Source of the DNA: Gelatoporia subvermispora B
Lineage: Eukaryota > Basidiomycota > Agaricomycetes > Polyporales > Gelatoporiaceae
Assembly: GCA_000320605.2 (NCBI GenBank)
Contig: KB445792.1
Location: 2,254,280-2,318,279 of the forward strand
Reading direction: 5' to 3'
Length of the DNA: 64,000 nucleotides
Made by a program: the position numbers and the translations under genes. This document shows positions 11,185 to 24,300 of the stretch, one piece after another (position 1 is the stretch's first letter; every line of letters begins with the position of its first letter). The notes below the pieces were generated by a model that was not told the DNA's origin, ran no database searches, and saw only the letters and a program-made list of their open reading frames with translations.

Positions 11185-12307
11185 ATGTACCTCTCACCGG
11201 AAAGCAAGATTCGCCTTATTCCTCGACCATCGGTCTGTAGCAAGCAGGCCTTCTCGCAGCTCATGGACCTTCCTGAGAGGTGTCATCGAATTGTCCATAT
11301 GCAGGTGAGGGTGCTGTACTATACATGTTCACACCGCCTTGTTACTCACCGAATCTTAGACTCACCTGCGGCAGCTCATAAGGAAGATGCTAGATATGAA
11401 TATCCCATATGCGTTGCAAGATCCCGACGAGGTTGAAGAATATCGATTTGCAGTACGCTTCCTCTGTTGCATGTCATCTGACTTCCTATCATCCTCGCTC
11501 TATCAGGCCCTAGAGACTTATCCTTTCCTGAAGAAATTCGAGGATGGTTGGCCCGCAATAGTCTATCTGCAGCGGCACTTAGTCAACTTTCAGAAGCTGC
11601 CGGAACAACGCCTTGCTCGTGGCCAGGCTCCTAGAAGGCGCCAAAGTCTTCCTGTAAAGCTGCGGGGCGTGGCAAAACGCTGCCGCATATCCCCAGAGTC
11701 CGATTCACTTGCAAGAGACGAACGGGCCGACACTGATGACTGTTCTGACGCGGAGGAGAGCTTCTCGCTGGGGGTAGATTCGGTGAGGCCTCAGATAACG
11801 ACGGTATATGAGATACTGATAGTGAACAGGAGAACACAATGATTGTGCATCCAAATCTGCTCAAGCAAATGAATAAACAAGATTGTCATCTTGTGAGATC
11901 CTTTGACATTCAACGTCGACTTTACTGATATATTAGCTCAGAATCCGAAACACGTCGGAGTTCGGTCAGAAACCCTAGACACGCCTATGGCGATGGGCAT
12001 ACACTGCGAGTCCTCGTCGGATGGATTCGAGTCGTCTACTGAGGTGGAGGAGGCCTTGCAGTTACGTGCATCTCCCCAGATCGACACAACCAGCACCAGG
12101 CGAACGACATTCTTGGAGCGCCTAGCTTTGGACATGCCTGACCTCTATGCTAAGCTCTCTGCAGCTGGGTTAGACAACCTGGAGTACTTGGATGGTTTGG
12201 CGCGGTGGACGGCAGGGGACCGTGAGATGTTCTACCGGGAAGAGATGGATCTTAGCCTTGAGGAGTGTAATCGCCTGAATGTAGCACTGAGAGAGATGTT
12301 GGCTTGA
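11185..12307 (+). CDS. WPA-box/SAM-like protein, paralogue 4
   Basis: Unknown function, fourth family member. Exons: 11185-11304, 11360-11452, 11507-11803 and 11942-12307, phase 0 throughout, about 300 aa. Exon 2 is 31 codons (THLRQLIRKMLD, then EVEEYRFA at its end). Exon 3 starts ALETYPFLKKFEDGWPA and continues IVYLQRHL. Its linker is basic then acidic (DDCSDAEE). The C-terminal SAM-like domain is the clearest of the set: FLERLALDMPDLYAKLSAAG, LEYLDGLARW, then REMFYREEMDLS and LNVALREML just before the stop. The last intron (about 138 nt) is longer than usual, so its borders are less certain. The true start may lie further upstream (see 10900-11175). Confidence 0.75.
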
Positions 12308-13071
12308 GATACGAGACCGATGCAGACTGAATCGTTTCTGTACTGTGACAATCTCGATCCTCTTGTGGTGCCTCCGTTTCCTCTTCATTGGAGCTAGACA
12401 GCCACCGAACTTTCCGAAAGAATTTCTGTTGTACTGCAAACCGAGGATTCCACCGCTTGGAGCTTTGATTGACTGGACAAGCAATATCGGATAGTAGGCA
12501 CTGCACGACTAAAACAGTGACACATACTACGAGATGCGAGACGACTAGACTCGCTTCAGTGACATTAGAGGATGCCTTAGAGGACCTCGGGTCCTCAGCC
12601 ACATGTCGCGGGCGAGTTCCAGAAGATGCATTGTGCCTTCTGATCAGCGGGTAAGATAAAGCCAGAACATTCGCAACATACCATGGGTCGCCGTGCTTGG
12701 CTCAGGGTAGAACTGTACTCGGGGAACTGTGTGTGGATGAGGCTGGGACTTGCCGTGGCACCACTACCGAGATCGAGCATGAGTCGGCGCCAAGATCAAG
12801 TGAACCCGCTTGCTAGCCTCAGCGCCCCGTTGTGTAGCCCTTCCCCTCGTTCATGTTGTCGTACACGACGCAATGCTGTCACAACGTATTAATACCTCAT
12901 TGTTCGTCATGGGGCCTGTGTATGGCCCCGTGGTTTGGTATTACCGCTCACAGAACTTCGGCTGTGCAAGTTGAACACCTTCAACTGGCTATAAGAGACG
13001 TTAAACTTCTGACGTGTACCTTGAGCGAAGGGCATTGATCGGAACGGTCTCAAACTTTCCTCAATATCGCA
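12308..13071. other. Gap between paralogues 4 and 5
   Basis: No gene, repeat or RNA was recognised. Short open frames on both strands overlap each other and show no family resemblance. Presumed 3' flank of paralogue 4 and promoter of paralogue 5. Confidence 0.4.
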
Positions 13072-14162
13072 ATGAAGCCTTCAGAGGAAGGTGCATCTGG
13101 CTCTCATGAGAGCCAACCCGATCTTGTACCCGAACCAAGAACCGCAAATGGCTCCCTCCGCCGCAGCATGAATGTCGACGAAGCCACGTTTAAGGACGTC
13201 TGTGTAAGTGGATCAGCATCGGAAAATCGTATGTAACACCATGCTACGACTGATGATCCGTAGACCATTCTGAGAAACTGCGCGAGTACATATCTCGACG
13301 ACTCCAAACCGTTCCGTGCACAGGAACAAGCTCGAGTCGAGACTTATCGTCAGGAGGTGAGTTTTCTCGTGTATGTAGACTAAGAATAGTCGGTGACCAC
13401 AGTGCGTAGGCTGCGAAGCGGTGTACGGTGCTCAGTGGATACCGCAACGCATGGCCAGCTATACACTATGTTCGTCGCAACTTCCCGAGACGTCTGAATC
13501 GAGCCTCGCACCAGAAAAACGCCAAAGATCGCTCTCGTGCGACGTCCCCAGAAGTGCGCGTAAGTAGAACCATGTCGTCACTGGCGTCGATCATAGCTCA
13601 GATCTTTCCCATAGTCTGCGCCTTCGGTCCCCGTCAAACGTGAATCAAAGGCCAAGGCAGTCGTCTCGGCCATTCAGACCAGAAGTCAAAGGGTGAGACT
13701 GAAGTTATTTCCCGAGGTAGTAAGCTTAGAAATGTAACATAGAGGCACCAAGAGGCGTCTACATCAACAGCTGCAAGCACAGGAGACATCGTCGGCGTGG
13801 CCGCTACATCGAAAGATCAGTCAACTCAAGCAGTCATCACCCCGGACAACAGCATCTCCACGCAAGGTTCATCAAATTGCTTGAGCGGGCTAGTACTGCC
13901 TCCCCGCGCGACATGGGGCCAAAAATTGGCAACGTTGTCTTTTGAACTCTTCCTTGACTCCCTGAACCCGAGCATTCGGGATCTGCATGGAGCGCTTATT
14001 AAGAGCGGTGTCAATAACGCCGCGCAGTTCTGTATGTTGATGGACCTCCCCAGCAGCGAACGAGAGCTCCTGCTCAAACACGGCATAGGCATCAGTCTGT
14101 ACGATTATCATCGCGTACGGTCGGCGTTAGAAGCGCTTAGTATGAGGCTCTTGGGTTCCTAA
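13072..14162 (+). CDS. WPA-box/SAM-like protein, paralogue 5
   Basis: Unknown function, fifth family member. Exons: 13072-13203, 13264-13356, 13410-13559, 13615-13692 and 13743-14162, all phase 0, about 290 aa. Exon 2 is again 31 codons (TILRNCASTYLDD, then VETYRQE), but the LI pair of the other copies is lost, making this the most divergent N-terminal box. Exon 3 carries the WPA box (YRNAWPAIHYVRR). The linker is rich in Lys/Arg, Ser and Thr. The C-terminal domain reads FLDSLNPSIRDLHGALIKSG, then SSERELLLKHG and RVRSALEAL. The Trp seen in the other four C-terminal domains is replaced (LMDLPSSER). Both introns flanking exon 4 have standard GTAAGT or GTGAG donors. The 3' end faces the aspartic protease gene 238 bp away. 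Confidence 0.78.
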
Positions 14163-14400
14163 GTGAGGTCTTGATCTCATATACTCTGCTAGTATTCGTG
14201 TGGAGTATGATGCACTCGTTTCGCTCCTCGAATAGACATTGCATTTTTCTTGCCGATATATATCTCGATCATGCAGACGCATTACAAGCGCAGATTCGAA
14301 ATACAGAGTCCTCAGTCCCTGATTGTCTCTTGCATCGTACAACCTCTTTTGATGATGCACCTCACTCATTTAATCCCTGGGTCATAACACGGGGCAGGCC

Positions 14401-15925
14401 TTACGAAAGAGAGGCGAAACCGACTGCGTTCTGGTCGAGCGAGAAGGCGGTGTAGACGTTCTTCATCCAGCTAGAGATTGAAATGAGTGAGCGATTTGTT
14501 CTACAAGTAACATTGACTGATCCCTACCTGTCGCCGAAGAGCCAAACGTTGTTGCCAAGGCCGACGTCCTGACCCGCAAGGGCGCCAATGCAATCGCTTG
14601 CGCCGTTCTCAGTCGGGCCAAGGTTGAAACTGTAACAACCACCCACCATCAGTCGCCGCATCAATCGGTCAATAGATCTAAGACTCACTTCTCAGAGGTC
14701 ATCTCCCACTGCTTGCCGCCCCAGCTGAACGCGACAGTAGGCGGGCTATCGCATGGGTATGAGTAGTATCCGTTCTCTGAGTCATAGACACGCGAGCCCG
14801 AGACTGCCGCGTAGAAGCTCTTGACAGCGCTGGGCGGGCCGTACATGATCGTGGTGCCGGAGTCGATGACGGTCTGGAAGCCGCTTTGGACGGTCTTCCC
14901 ATCGACGATCGCGCTGGCATCGCCGATCTGCCAGAAGCCGTCGGAAGACGAGAGCGAGTGGTACTCGATCGAGCCTGAGTAAAGCGAGGAGTCCGTACCA
15001 CCCAGGTAGAGCTCGGAGCCGGAGGACGCGAGCTTGAAGGCGAAGACGCCCTCGGAGACGGCGCCTTGGTCGTTCGCAGTCACAAAGAAAGGGTTCTAAG
15101 AGAATGTCAGTAAGGGAAAAGGGTAGAGCGACAGTGGATACATACGTGTCCGAGATTGGAGATGGCGGGGAAGGCAAGACCAATGAGACCATCTGCAGGG
15201 TCTTGAGAGAACTCGGACGACTCAGAAGTAACCGCCGACAAGTACTGGCCAGTGACCTCGACGCCAGCCATAGTGACTACAGAATCAAATGTAAGAACTA
15301 AGTCGAAGGTGCTATGAGCCATTGTTACTGACCAGTGTCGGTGTAGATGGGGCCGCTCGCAGTGGAGCCATCACCGTACTCAATTGTGAAGGTACCGCTC
15401 TCCTTCTTCGACGTGCTCGACGAGCTTGGGTTGTACGTGCGCTTGCCGGAGCAGCTGCGGCAGGAGGACGAGGGTATCCAAAGGTCACTCGAGCCAGTAT
15501 CCATGTCGACGAGGAAGGTCTGTCCGGGAGTGCCGATGCTGAGGTCACCGGTCCACTCGGTATCGTCCTCCTCATCAGTGAGGGACTCTTCCTGCCGTCT
15601 CTCGAGACCAGCGGGAACGGTGGCGAGAGGGCGAATCTCCGCACCCTCGGGAAGGCTTCCCGTGTTCCGCTGGAGGTTGATCAAGTTCTGACGGTGCTTA
15701 CTGTTGCAAATTGTCGGATCAAATATCGGATACAGAATGGTGATATTCGTACTTTTGTGTCTTCACAGACTCGCGAATGGCCTTCGCATGGTCGAATACA
15801 CCATCCTCGCGAGTGACCGAGGTGCGCTTACGCAGGGGGATGCGGACGCCAGTCTCCGGCTCAATAGGAGAAGCTGCAGTGAGGAGAGCTAGTGCGACAA
15901 CAAGGAGGCTGGACTTGCAGAACAT
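14401..15925 (-). CDS. Secreted pepsin-like aspartic protease (A1, polyporopepsin-like), copy 1
   Basis: Acid endopeptidase of family A1, expected to be secreted and self-activated by loss of a propeptide. The start at 15925 (MFCKSSLLVVALALLTAASP) gives a clear signal peptide, followed by a pro-region of about 75 residues with dibasic sites. Both catalytic motifs are present: DTGSSDLW near 15490 and DSGTTIMYG near 14850. The flap YGDGS and the GLIGLAFP motif are also visible. The C-terminal segment has the usual two cysteines (near SDCIG) and ends AVGFASLS with TAA at 14401-14403. At least four introns interrupt the gene, several marked by GTGAGT donors. A TATA-like TATTTAA lies about 90 bp upstream on the coding strand. 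It is paralogous to the gene at 41332-42859, with near-identical landmarks. Confidence 0.9.
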
Positions 15926-17925
15926 GGCGAGAGAGAGCACTGCACTAAGCGAATGATTGCCGCGGTGAGAAGAGGCGAGGACCTGGTCCATCCTGCAGCA
16001 GAATGTCGAGGTTAAATACGCCTCGTAGGCGCGAAGTACCATGCGAGGCGTTGGCCAGGCCATGTGCGAGATGGTCATCATGATGCTCGCCACCATGCAG
16101 CTCTAGTGCGCCGGACCAGATGGTACTGAGCGTTTGCTATGTGTTGCGGTGCGCTTCGCCACAGCTTCCCGCCGGGTCCTTGCTTCGCAAATGTTCTCGA
16201 TTGGTATCTTGGTGAGCCCAGAAGTAGATGTCGATGTGCGGTCGATGGATCCGTCGGGTCGCTTGCTTCTCCCGATGTCAGAGCTCCAGTGCAATCCGCG
16301 TGCGGCATGTGGGTGCGGGCAATGTGTCGGGCAGCGCTGTCCGAAGGAATTTGTGAGCAGCGTGGAGAGCTGATGATAACGTCGCCACAGAGCATACCGT
16401 CTCGGACAACGAGACGCGAGTTTCGGATGCAGCATGGCATGGAAGTGGAATTGTTGGACGTGGAGGCATCATGGTCATGTCGGTAGGGAAGGAGGAGCAA
16501 TCACATTTCCAGCCATCGCCTGTGTCCCACGTGGCCTCCCGATCACAAGATATCACCTCCGTGGTTCGCTCCGCACTCGGTTGATGATCACCCTAATGGC
16601 ACTACAACGCCTTGCTGCTCTGCTAATGGTTCTGACTTGAAGGGTTTGTTGGACATGTCCCATTGCATCTGCTCGTGAAACCCGCACCTCATGGCTACAC
16701 GTGCGCCGATTGCCCTTCTCTACATTACAACATCAGCGGTGATTGGAACCAAGGAAGGTTCAAACAGACATGCTCTTCGAAGTATACCCTCTACCGCCCA
16801 CATGTACCCCGCATGGTGATGCCCAACCTTCTTGCTCAGCGAAGCCCGGTCCAGCCCTTGCCGGGGGATCGCGCCACTGTGATAATGGTCCGGTGGAAAT
16901 TAAAGCCTGTAGATCTCCGCGTGGCTTACCCTGGTCTACCCAAGGAAGTACTCTAAGCCTCGAAATTCGGATGGATGCTTAACTCCGTACACGCTATCAG
17001 GACGTATGCAATTGTGTAACTACACCAGTGCCATAGAGCTCACATCTCTGACAATGTCCAATACATATAACACCATGCAGTAACTTGCTCACTTTGTCAT
17101 TCATTCATGCGCAGTAGACGCTACACGGATTTGAACGGTGTGATATTCAGCGTTGCTCTGGCACCCGAAGTCGGGTATGCACATGCTCCAATGATCGATT
17201 TCTGGGCTATACCCTCGACATTTCCGTTCAGTTCCATCAGCATAGCCCTTATGCGTTTCAAGCAGTCATGACCCGTAGATAAGACCAATTAGATGGGCGC
17301 ATACAAACAAGGAAGCGAGGGAAGTACACCATTATTGAAATCGGCGAAGCGACAGAGATACGCTCCGCGACAACCATACCATACACTTTCTGGACGTCCC
17401 TAACTCGGAGTCCCAACGTGACCACCCACAAGTCCCATCCCGTGTGAATGGCATGTATATATGAGATATCAGAATGACCCAGGACTGACGTATGTGGCAT
17501 ATACAACCGTCCTTGTCTGGCCCTGGGTAGATGATAGTGCATGCTTTCAAGTAGACTCAAGCCGTCGTGCTGGTCTCCTGTTCACTCCAGTGCGATTTGG
17601 ATGTAAGATGTCTGTCTCTGGCTTTTCAGAAATTGACGCCACTGCCAGCAGCATCCATCCTGACTGTAGCGGCTGCACAGAATCAACGACGCTTGCAGCT
17701 TGCTCGCGGTTCCCGCTCCCGGATACACGACGCGTCGAGATAACGTGACATGTGTTAATGTATCACGTGCAAACTTTTTGGCGGCGTCTAACGAACACGC
17801 CTGAAGCTTGAAGTGCACTGGCAGTGGCTGAGCTATTCAACTGCACTTCTGAACGCTGGACTATCGCCTCGAGCAAGTTGATATTTGCCTATTACTGAAC
17901 TACACTACTACGCTTCTCTGTCAAG
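15926..17925. other. Two-kilobase gene-free stretch
   Basis: Apart from the protease promoter at its left end, nothing is recognised. Several 70-140 codon frames overlap on both strands between 16080 and 16640 without any family resemblance. The right end should contain the ELP2 promoter. Confidence 0.4.
16012..16018 (-). promoter_or_regulatory. TATA-like box of aspartic protease copy 1
   Basis: TATTTAA on the minus strand, about 90 bp before the ATG at 15925. The position fits a TATA element of a strongly expressed secreted enzyme. Inferred from motif and spacing only. Confidence 0.35.
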
Positions 17926-20900
17926 ATGAGCCGCGCAGAAGTGGCATACGTGGCGGCTTCCACCAATAGACACCCCCACGCCGCAGACGCCTCGGGCTCT
18001 TCGCTTGTGGCATTCGGATCCGGAAAACTGGTGTGCCTTTGGAAGGCTGAGGTGTGTATACGTTCCAAACAGGTGCTATTGTTTGTTTATCGGAATCATA
18101 TAGCACGAAACCGACCGCGGAGTCTATGAGACGCTACCCGGACACGAAGGACTCATTACTTGCGTGCGTTTCGTGCGGAACGACCATTTCTTGAGTGCGG
18201 ATGACAAGGGCTACGTGAGGTCGTGGAGATTGAAGGAGAACCAGGCATGCTTGCGAACCATGTATCTAGTGCCAGCTCAAATGACATGGAAGTTTGTAGT
18301 GGAACACAACATGTGCTGTTCAAGCGCACGAGAAGTCCATCTCCGCTCTTGCTGTGCATGGTAGGATGGTAATTACCGGCGCTTCTGACTCTACCATCAA
18401 AGTGTGGAAATGGTCTGAGCGCGGTGAGCAATCAGCGTGCCTACGGGCAGTGCCAGGATCGAATTTGACCAGGTTAGCAGGCGAGGCAGAGGGGCTGCAA
18501 GCGGAGCAGACACTGTCTCTGAAGGGCAAATATCCCCTGTCATTGGCTGTACATACCCTTCCGGGGGTGCACGGTGAGACATAACTCCTCACCTTTTAGC
18601 GACTTGTAGATTGAAGTAGGTTCTGCCAGCGACTATCCTAGCGGTCGGGAGCACAGACAGAACAATCCAGGTCTGGACAAGATCTGAAGATACTGTAAGT
18701 GAATCGGATGTTGATAAGTTGTAGTACTGAATTTTCATTTCTCAGTTTGTATCTTCAGCTGTCCTCGCAGGCCATGAGGATTGGGTCCGCAGTCTCGCGT
18801 TCCGTGCATCGGAAAAGGATACCGATCCGCTGATTCTGGCATCTGGCTCGCAAGATGCCACGATACGCCTCTGGAACATCGAGTCGTATAACAAACGCAC
18901 TCTAGAAATCGGGGCCTTGTCGCAGCAAGCAGAGCTCAGTGACGAACTCTTGGATGCATTCGAGGCGTCACTGGCGGACCTCGCTGACGCAGAAGAGGGG
19001 GGACGCCAAATCTCACTTAAAAGACATATTCTCACTGTTAAAACTGGAGAGCAAAGGTCTGTATTCTCCCCTTTGCATATTTCTTGAACCTCACGACCAT
19101 TGCAGTTCGCAGCAGTTCTCGATTACCTTTGACGCGCTCCTTGTCGGCCACGAAGCCGGCATCACCTCCCTATCATGGCGTCCTCCAAGCCTCTCTACAC
19201 CCGTCCCGACTCTGCTCTCCACGTCTACCGACTCTTCCCTCATCCTCTGGTCGCCGTCCACCATCCTTACCTCCGGACAGGACGGCGCGACGTCCATCTG
19301 GATTAACCGCCAACGCTTCGGCGATGTTGGTGGGCAACGCCTCGGCGGCTTCGTCGGCGGGCTGTGGGCGCGGCGCGGGATGGAAGCATGCGCATGGGGC
19401 TGGAGCGGCGGCTGGCGGCGGTGGCGCTGCAGCGACGACCCGGACATGGCCGCGCAGGACCCGCAGCATGAGCTGTGGAATGAGGTCGGTGCGATCAGTG
19501 GCCACAATGGTCCTGTCAGAGGAATTTCGTGGAGCCCGCAAGGGAGTTTCTTACTTTCTGCGGGGTACGTCTCCGCAATATTCTCAGAATCCATGTGACT
19601 CATGCGCATCCGTTAGCCTAGACCAGACCACGCGGATACATGGCGAGGTTCCGGGGCACGATGCGAATGGGGCCGCACTTCGTGTTTGGCATGAACTTGG
19701 TCGGCCGCAGGTACATGGATACGACTTGATGGGCGTAGAGTTTCTTGACAACTTGCGCTTCGTGAGCATTGCGGACGAGAAGGTCGCTCGCGTGTTCGAG
19801 GCGCCACGAGAATACGTGGAGACGGTCAAAAATCTCGGCGTGGCAGAATTCAATGAGGACGAGGTATGTCCAGATAACCTCCAAAGGACGGTGAGCCTGA
19901 AGCTTTTGGCCTGATAGACTACTCGACCCCGAGCTGCGACCGTGCCACCACTTGGTTTGTCTAACAAAGCCATCAATGAAGGTGCATTAGTTCACTTTCT
20001 GACAGCCTCTGTTTGCACCAACGCAAGTGTCATCTATCAGGAACTGTAGAGAATTACACCTACGACATTGCCCGGGCAAACAGACGACCTTTTGAGGGAG
20101 AGCTTGCTGCGATGACACTTTGGCCCGAGACTGAGAAGATCTTCGGCCACGGATACGAGGTACATCTGATTCTTGATCATGAGTTTTTCTCTTTTAACTT
20201 CTTCCAGTCCATTACTCTCGCAGTTTCAGATTCGAAAAAGCTCGTCGCGACAGCTTGCAAGGCTACCAGTCCAGATCACGCAGTGGTTCGCGTGTACGAT
20301 ACAGAGAAGTGGCAGCCGGTAGGGAAACCACTGCCTGGTCATGCATTGACCGTGACACAAGTGGCATTCAGCCCCGATGACAACCTGATCCTCTCTGTCT
20401 CTCGCGATCGCTCGTGGCGCCTGTTCCGCAGAGACGGTGGTAAGCCTTTCTCCTCACTACAATATTCACGACAATGAAATCTGGTCAGACGGCTTTGCTC
20501 CCGTTGCGGCCGACAAGTCGCATGGGCGAATCATCTGGGACTGTGCATGGGCACATGAAGGCGATGTCTTCGCTACCGCATCGCGAGACAAAACGGTACA
20601 GGGTTCACTGTGTTACACGAATAAGGCATGTCAGACTGATATGGCCGGCGCAGGTGAAAATTTGGCATCCGGTTGCAGCAGGCGACCTCAGTCGCTGGTC
20701 GGCAATCCAGACGATCAAAACGAGCGAAGCGGCCACGGCCGTGAGCTTCGCGCCCTCGGATGAGCGTGGCAGGTGTGTTGGCAGTCATTGCCATGCGATT
20801 TTGGCTTAGATTTGGTGTCCAGGCGAAGGCTTGCAGTTGGGCTCGAGTCCGGCGAGATCATTATCTACTCAACTGCACAGGCGGAATTGTCGGGGTGGTC

Positions 20901-21107
20901 GTCAGATCTCACCATACCTGCCGGGTAAATCCTGTTCACTCAGAGTTCAGCGTAACACGTACTCACACCTGGGGTAGGACTGCACATGTGGACCAAATAC
21001 ATCATATAAGATGGCGACCGACTGAGAACGGGGCAGAGCAACTTGCAAGCTGCAGCGAAGATGGTACATTGAAGGTATTGACAATCCAGATTATGGGTAC
21101 GGGATGA
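17926..21107 (+). CDS. ELP2: Elongator complex subunit 2 (ELP2), WD40 protein
   Basis: Scaffold subunit of the Elongator complex, which modifies wobble uridines of tRNAs. It starts MSRAEVAYVAASTNRH at 17926, as ELP2 proteins do, and forms two WD40 propellers. Repeat signatures appear in order: GHEGLITCVRFV, GHEDWVRSLAF with SGSQDATIRLW, GHEAGITSLSW, GHNGPVRGISWS, the ELP2-typical VHGYDLMGVEFL with FVSIADEKVARVFEAP, GHALTVTQVAFSPDDN, WDCAWAHEGDVFATASRDK and finally HVDQIHHIRWRP with ASCSEDGTLKVL. The stop is at 21105-21107. Many 50-70 nt introns split the repeats, so internal exon borders are approximate. Within the fourth repeat there is an alanine/glycine- and tryptophan-rich insertion (about 19300-19440) that is more GC-rich than its surroundings. 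It is convergent with the DEAD-box-like gene on its right (243 bp apart). Confidence 0.92.
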
Positions 21108-21350
21108 ATGGAGACAGAGTGCGAGGCGGTGAGTAGAAAGGCCAAGGAAAGCTATCAGTATACAGTGTAGGTATGGGATTAGACCCAAGAACTAGTAACG
21201 AGACATTCGGATAGTTGTGACGTTGGCCAAGGGTATAACACAGTAGAATGCGCGTAGCGACATTATAAATAACAACCAGCAGCATGAGACAAGACAGCTT
21301 GAAAGTACGTACAGAGCAGCGGTAGGGATACACATCGTCGGCGGACTGGA

Positions 21351-24300
21351 TTAAACAATGTCGCGGAGGCTCATCGGGACTTCAGGCTGAAGTGACAATT
21401 AATTAGCGGTAATACCATGTGCTGAGGTGCAGACACTTACGCATTTGATCCTGTACAGCAACGAGCATTAGAAGGTGAGCACAAGACACAATAAGATCCA
21501 AGGACTGACTTATAGAAGCATTCAATGGAGCGCAGCATTTCGACGTCACCGCCGGTCGCGGTGACGAAGTTAACGATGACGCCAGCGCGAGAATAGCTGG
21601 GCGCAATCGCGGGTGCCACGCTGAATTACATTTAGCATATTGGACCTAACAAGGACAGCAGCCAGGTGAATACCCACCGGTGAGCGTACTCCTCAACAGC
21701 TTTGGGCAGGTCTGTACGAGTCTTACTGAGCGAATAGTTCCACAGTCCTTGATCAACACATACCATAATTGATGATAAGGGGTATCTGCGATACCTCCGG
21801 TGTCTTCACCTGTACGTCATAGACAACCAGAACCTTCGTTCTAGATTGACGTAACAGCCCGGCGGAGACGCCTCTGAACCTATTGAGAGCAGCCATCTTC
21901 GCTGCAGGGTTCATGTCACCGTGCTGGGCAGTTGTCATTAGACAGAATATCGCTGAGAGACACTTTCGCACTCACCAGTGGTACAGCATCTAGACCGCGG
22001 CTGGCAAGCTTGTAGACGACCGCGTCGAGCGATGTCATGCCCCCTACGTGAATGATCGCCTGGGGAACATGATCGAGATCATCGAAGAGATCTGCGAGAG
22101 CATCAAGCTTCCATTCCCTCGCTTGCGCCGTTTCTGCATTTGATGCGCCTCGACCAGACCCTATGATGCCCAATCCACCAGGAGGCAGTGGCGCATCCGA
22201 GCGTCCACTGGCCGTGAATGCGAGATAGAGGTAGAACTGGCGCAAACCGCGAGCGCCCTGATTGGTGTCGGCATGAGTGACGTTGCCATCCCTGCGGACG
22301 AGCACTCGGATTGGCTCTCGCAGGTGGATAGTCTGCGCGAGGTTCAATACATCCTGGGGGACTGTGTTCGAGAAGAGAGCCGTCTGCCTCTCTACTTGCT
22401 GAGGAACCTCGCCGTTCACCATATCCGATGGCGGAGACGCGCCAATACTTGAGAAACGACGGCCGTTGGCCTGCAGAGGCGCGAACATGGGATTCGCGTT
22501 TGCAGTCTCAAAGAATGGCGGCTGGATGGGTCCTGGAACGGCCGAGGGCGTGGTAGTGCCGGGCGCGCGATTGCGAGGCGGAGGGAGGAGCTTGATGATG
22601 TTAAACACATACTCGTGCAAATTCCGTGCGATCAATTGGTCCACTTCATCGAGCACGAGGAAGCGAACTTCGCCGCCAGACAGACCGCCTGGAGAAGTGA
22701 AAAGGGCATGTAACTTCTGAGGCGTACCACATAAAACGTGCGGCATGTTCTGTTGCAAGAGTCGCAACTCCTGGCTTACATCACCGTTCACGGACGTGGC
22801 ACCCACTCCAAGGGCGGACTTCACACCAATAGGGCCACCCAGATCACGTATCATTCGTTGTGCCTGTGTCGCTTGATCAACAGTAGTCGATATCATCACG
22901 ACCAGAGGGCCGCGGAGGGCAGGACGCGAATTGGTGAGTGCAATATGGATAGCAGGTATAGCGTACGCCGCAATTCGCTCCTGCGTCGGGGGTGCCTGCG
23001 CAATGATGTCTGATCCACGAAGTAGGAAAGGCAAGGCCCTCTGCTGGATCTTGTTGGGTGGGCCAACACTAGAAGGCGCTCATTAGTGACCGCCGTCTCG
23101 GATACTAAGACAGAACAGCAATGCCCACCCAAATGCAGTCAAAGAGCGCAACAGATCGGGAGCAAGCGCTAGCTGCTCCCACTTCGTAATCAAGGGGCCT
23201 CCGTCACGGGTTGACTGGCCGGAAAGACTCTCAGCCTAGACAGTACACGGTGAGATGAGTAAACGATAGCTGAGTCAGGTAACCTACCCCAGAGTCGCGC
23301 CTGAGCAATCCAGAGACTGAACGGCGCTTGTTGTCACGGAAGTCTTGACGAAGCGCACCATTCGGCGAGTCGGTGTTGCGCATGGGGAGCTCCAAATTGC
23401 CCGCTGACCACGTGCGCATCGGCGGGTTGGGAAGACGAGGTCCTGGCCTGTTCTCTGGGCGGCCAGGTAAACCCATTCCGAGTATGGAGTTCGAGGATAT
23501 CACAGAAGGGGGAGATATGCTGCCGCCATTGAGTTCGCTCTGGGGCAAAGATTGGGCAAGAATCTGCGACTCTCGCATAGCCGAGTTGGAATGGTATTGC
23601 TGCGTCTGCAGAGCGAGAAGCTGCCCGACAGACGTGGTGAGGGTATTCAAACGGGTTGAGATGCTGGTAATATCGTCCGAAGGTGGAGATTGGTTAGGTG
23701 CAACAGGACTTATTGATGCTCTAGAAGTATTGAGGCCGGGATGAAGCAATCCTTGGCTCGGCGGACTGGTGGCTGCGAACGGATCACGGAACTCTGGCGG
23801 TGTGGTGACACCAAGGCTCCGGTCCAACAGCATGTCGATCTTGCGATGCACTTCGCCGAGGTCGCGTTGCAGCTCCCGCGTCGTGTACTCACACCGCACG
23901 AGCCGATCTAAGATATCGTGAATGAATGGCGAAGCCTTGAGTTGCGCCTCAAAACTTGTCGAGAGTTCCATGCTAGAGGCGAAGTGACTACCGGAATCTA
24001 AGGATGAAGCTGGGGAGGATGAAACAAATGGTGCATGCATGAAGGATGACCTCGGTTGACCACCATCGATAGTGGCGACTGGGGGAGTGTTGAGACGATC
24101 TCTTCCTCGGCCGATGATGTTGCCGTAGAGGGACGCATGAGTCATCGCTGGGCCCGTTGATACCGATGCTGGGGTATCTTGAGACTCGGACGCACTATCG
24201 ATACTAGCTGACATGCTAGGCTCCCTGGTAAGAGGAAGGGGAGACCGCCCCTCCGAGTTGGCTGGTGGCTGTGTCGCGGGAGGGTGATGTGGTCCCTCGC

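Noticed and set aside
15322..15816. 164-codon frame antisense to aspartic protease copy 1
   Set aside because: Shadow frame; the protease on the opposite strand is certain.
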